Shown here: in pieces, positions 62,475 through 64,000 of the stretch
Layout: each line of letters starts with the position of its first letter
How positions within the stretch are numbered: position 1 is the first letter of the stretch
Origin: JAIBJN01 sp963825255
GTDB lineage: Bacteria > Actinomycetota > Thermoleophilia > Gaiellales > Gaiellaceae
DNA: 64,000 nt
Direction: 5' to 3'
NCBI GenBank assembly: GCA_963825255.1
Contig: CAWGSF010000001.1
Coordinates: 372,001-436,000 of the forward strand
The notes under the pieces: generated by a model
Seen by the model: only the letters and a program-made list of their open reading frames with translations
Databases searched by the model: none
Told to the model about the DNA's origin: nothing
Program-made: the position numbers and the translations under genes

Positions 62475-63340
62475 GCGCGACGGCCGCTCCCTCGCTCCCG
62501 GCCACGACGAGCATGGGGGCGGTCCACCTGACGGTTGGCGACCTGGAGCGCTCCCTCGCCTACTACGGCGACGCGATCGGGCTCGCGGCGAGGGAGCGGG
62601 ACGGCGATCGGGTCTCGCTCGGCACCGCGGACACGGAGCTGCTCGTCCTCGCCGAGGAGCCCGGGGCGATGCCGGCGCGGCGCCACACGGGGCTCTTCCA
62701 CTACGCCCTGCGCCTGCCGGAGCGCGCCGACCTGGCCCGCTGGCTCGCGCACGCGGCGCGCGACGGCGTGCCCCTCGTCGGGATGTCCGACCACTTCGTC
62801 AGCGAGGCGATCTACCTCACCGACCTTGACGGGCACGGCATCGAGATCTACCGGGACCGGCCGCGGGACGTGTGGGAGGGGCAGGTCTGGAGCCGCATGA
62901 CGACCGAGCCGCTCGACGTGCCCTCGCTCCTCGGCGAGCTCGACGACCCGGCGACGGAGCCGTTCGACGGGCTTCCGGCCGGGACGGACATGGGACACGT
63001 GCATCTCCAGGTGGCCGACACCGCAGAGGCGATCGCCTTCTACCGCGACGTCCTCGGCTTCGAGCTCATGGCCGAGCTCTTCGGCTCGGCCGCGTTCTTC
63101 GGCGCCGGCGGCTACCACCACCACATCGGCGCGAACACGTGGCAGAGCCGGGGCTCCGGCCCACCGCCGCCGGGCTCCGCCGCCCTGCGCCGGGCGACGA
63201 TCGTCCTCCCGGACGCGGGCGAGCGCGACCGCGCCGCCGCGCGAGTTCGGGATGCCGGCGGGGAGCCGGAGGAGCAGTCCGACGGAGTCCTCGTCCGCGA
63301 CCCCTCGGGGATCGCCCTCCTCCTGGCTGCGGGCGGCTAG
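62471..63340 (+). CDS. Two-domain VOC protein (catechol 2,3-dioxygenase-like)
   Basis: 289 residues with two VOC modules: residues 10-125 (AVHLTVGDLERSLAYYGDAI; TGLFHYALRLPERADL; DGHGIEIYRDRP) and about 170-285 (MGHVHLQVADTAEAIAFYRD; GGYHHHIGANTW). Ligand-type His and Glu residues (VHL, FHYA, GIEIY, HVHL) are present, consistent with a metal site as in ring-cleaving dioxygenases. CatE-like annotations are common. It is co-regulated with the flavoprotein. The stop shares CTAG with the MFS gene. Confidence 0.92.
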   Translation: MSATAAPSLPATTSMGAVHLTVGDLERSLAYYGDAIGLAARERDGDRVSLGTADTELLVLAEEPGAMPARRHTGLFHYALRLPERADLARWLAHAARDGVPLVGMSDHFVSEAIYLTDLDGHGIEIYRDRPRDVWEGQVWSRMTTEPLDVPSLLGELDDPATEPFDGLPAGTDMGHVHLQVADTAEAIAFYRDVLGFELMAELFGSAAFFGAGGYHHHIGANTWQSRGSGPPPPGSAALRRATIVLPDAGERDRAAARVRDAGGEPEEQSDGVLVRDPSGIALLLAAGG

Positions 63341-64000
63341 GCGCTCGCCTCAGCCGACGTGCGCGCCCCCGTCTCGGGCTCGGCGGCGAGCTCGTCGCGC
63401 CGGAGCAGGACGAGCGTCGCGGCGACGGAGAGGAGCGCGACCCCCGCGCCGACCCAGAACGCGAGGCTGAAGCCTTCGGTGAGCGCCACCGGCTGCGAGA
63501 CCCCCTCCTCGAGGAGGTTCGCCGTCCGCGTCGTCGCGACCGTCGAGAGGAGGGCGAGCCCGAGCGCGCCGCCGATCTGCTGCGACGTGTTGATGAGCCC
63601 GGACTGGAGCCCTGCCTCCTTGTCGGTCGCCCCTGCCAGTGCCGCGATCGACACCGGGACGAACGAGAACCCGAGCCCGACGCCGATGAGCAGGAAGCCG
63701 GGAAGGAGGTCGCTCACGTACGACCCGTCCACGGAGACCTGCGTGAAGAAGATGAGCCCCGCCGCGAGCAGCGAGAGGCCGGTGGCCAGCACCGGCTTGA
63801 CCGCGAGGCGCGTCACGAGCGCCTGCGCGATGCCGGAGGCCGCGACCGCCGTCAGCGCGACGGCCAGGTAGCCGACGCCCGTCTGCAGGGCGGAGAAGCC
63901 GAGCACCTGCTGCATGTAGAGGGAGAGCAGGAAGAACATCCCGAAGATCGCCGTGCCCAGGCCGAACCCGACCGTGTTGGCGCCCACGAGCGTCCGGCGC
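63337..64000 (-). CDS. DHA2-type MFS transporter, C-terminal part (5' end outside window)
   Basis: The frame is open to the right-hand edge and yields the last 220 residues, about six membrane helices. Examples are FGLGTAIFGMFFLLSLYMQQ, AGATDKEAGLQSGLINTSQQ and IGGALGLALLSTVATTRTAN, typical of EmrB/QacA-like exporters. A charged tail ends EPETGARTSAEASA. It probably exports a small compound; the operator-linked operon next to it is a candidate partner in detoxification. Confidence 0.92.
   Translation of the reverse strand, partial: RRTLVGANTVGFGLGTAIFGMFFLLSLYMQQVLGFSALQTGVGYLAVALTAVAASGIAQALVTRLAVKPVLATGLSLLAAGLIFFTQVSVDGSYVSDLLPGFLLIGVGLGFSFVPVSIAALAGATDKEAGLQSGLINTSQQIGGALGLALLSTVATTRTANLLEEGVSQPVALTEGFSLAFWVGAGVALLSVAATLVLLRRDELAAEPETGARTSAEASA

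Noticed and set aside
1..64000. CRISPR array, prophage, intact insertion sequence or biosynthetic megasynthase
   Set aside because: No regularly spaced repeats, transposase, integrase, phage structural genes or modular synthases were found on either strand.

Overview
This 64 kb window is very GC-rich (roughly 70% by eye) and densely packed. It reads as chromosomal DNA of an actinobacterium. Supporting signs are the order eno, pyk, FtsB/DivIC-like, DUF501; a formyl-methionine tRNA with a C1/U72 end; frequent GTG starts; and many proteins of the kinds seen in Thermoleophilia (Gaiellales/Solirubrobacterales-like). The class assignment is inference; no rRNA is present. There is no prophage, intact insertion sequence or CRISPR array.

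Layout. 1-5.7 kb: end of enolase, pyruvate kinase, a divisome protein, DUF501, small proteins, an HTH-receiver fusion and a PAP2 phosphatase. 5.7-16 kb: a GAF/SpoIIE-type phosphatase, a membrane-fused spermidine-synthase-like protein, an L,D-transpeptidase, a cytochrome c maturation set (TlpA/CcmH/CcdA), a Rieske protein, a ferredoxin and a methyltransferase. 16-26 kb: an MFS transporter, an isocitrate/isopropylmalate-type dehydrogenase, an AddB/AddA-like helicase-nuclease pair and endonuclease III. 26-32 kb: a zinc-ribbon/PAS protein, thioredoxin reductase, a bacterial eRF1-like protein, a large sensor kinase and RmuC. 32-36 kb: an operon of nitrilase, class V aminotransferase, CoA ligase and enoyl-CoA hydratase. 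36-45 kb: an amino acid permease, a DinG-like helicase, tRNA-Leu, then a membrane-tethered ECF sigma factor beside a SpoIVB-type (S55) peptidase, NfeD and CBS proteins. 45-52 kb: a Ppx/GppA phosphatase, tRNA-fMet with a partial copy 1 kb away, a fused E1 dehydrogenase, a GMC oxidoreductase and a decayed response regulator. 52-64 kb: peroxiredoxin, a SnoaL-type ECF sigma factor, transporters, an OmpR-type two-component system with PepSY protein, and a TetR regulator facing a flavoprotein/VOC operon.

Three features of the sequence stand out. First, seven genes each need exactly one +1 shift to be read through, usually beside a short homopolymer. Sequencing error is the simplest explanation, but the single direction is notable. 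Second, seven of thirteen tail-to-tail gene pairs end in the same CTAG, each gene taking a TAG stop from one strand. Third, the 3' half of tRNA-fMet plus its terminator is repeated on the far side of a small membrane-protein gene, which looks like the trace of an integration or duplication.

The best candidate for an undescribed system is the 41.1-45.2 kb locus. An ECF sigma factor carrying its own transmembrane segment and Pro-rich tail lies next to a secreted S55 peptidase, the family whose founder SpoIVB triggers release of a sigma factor in sporulating Bacillus.
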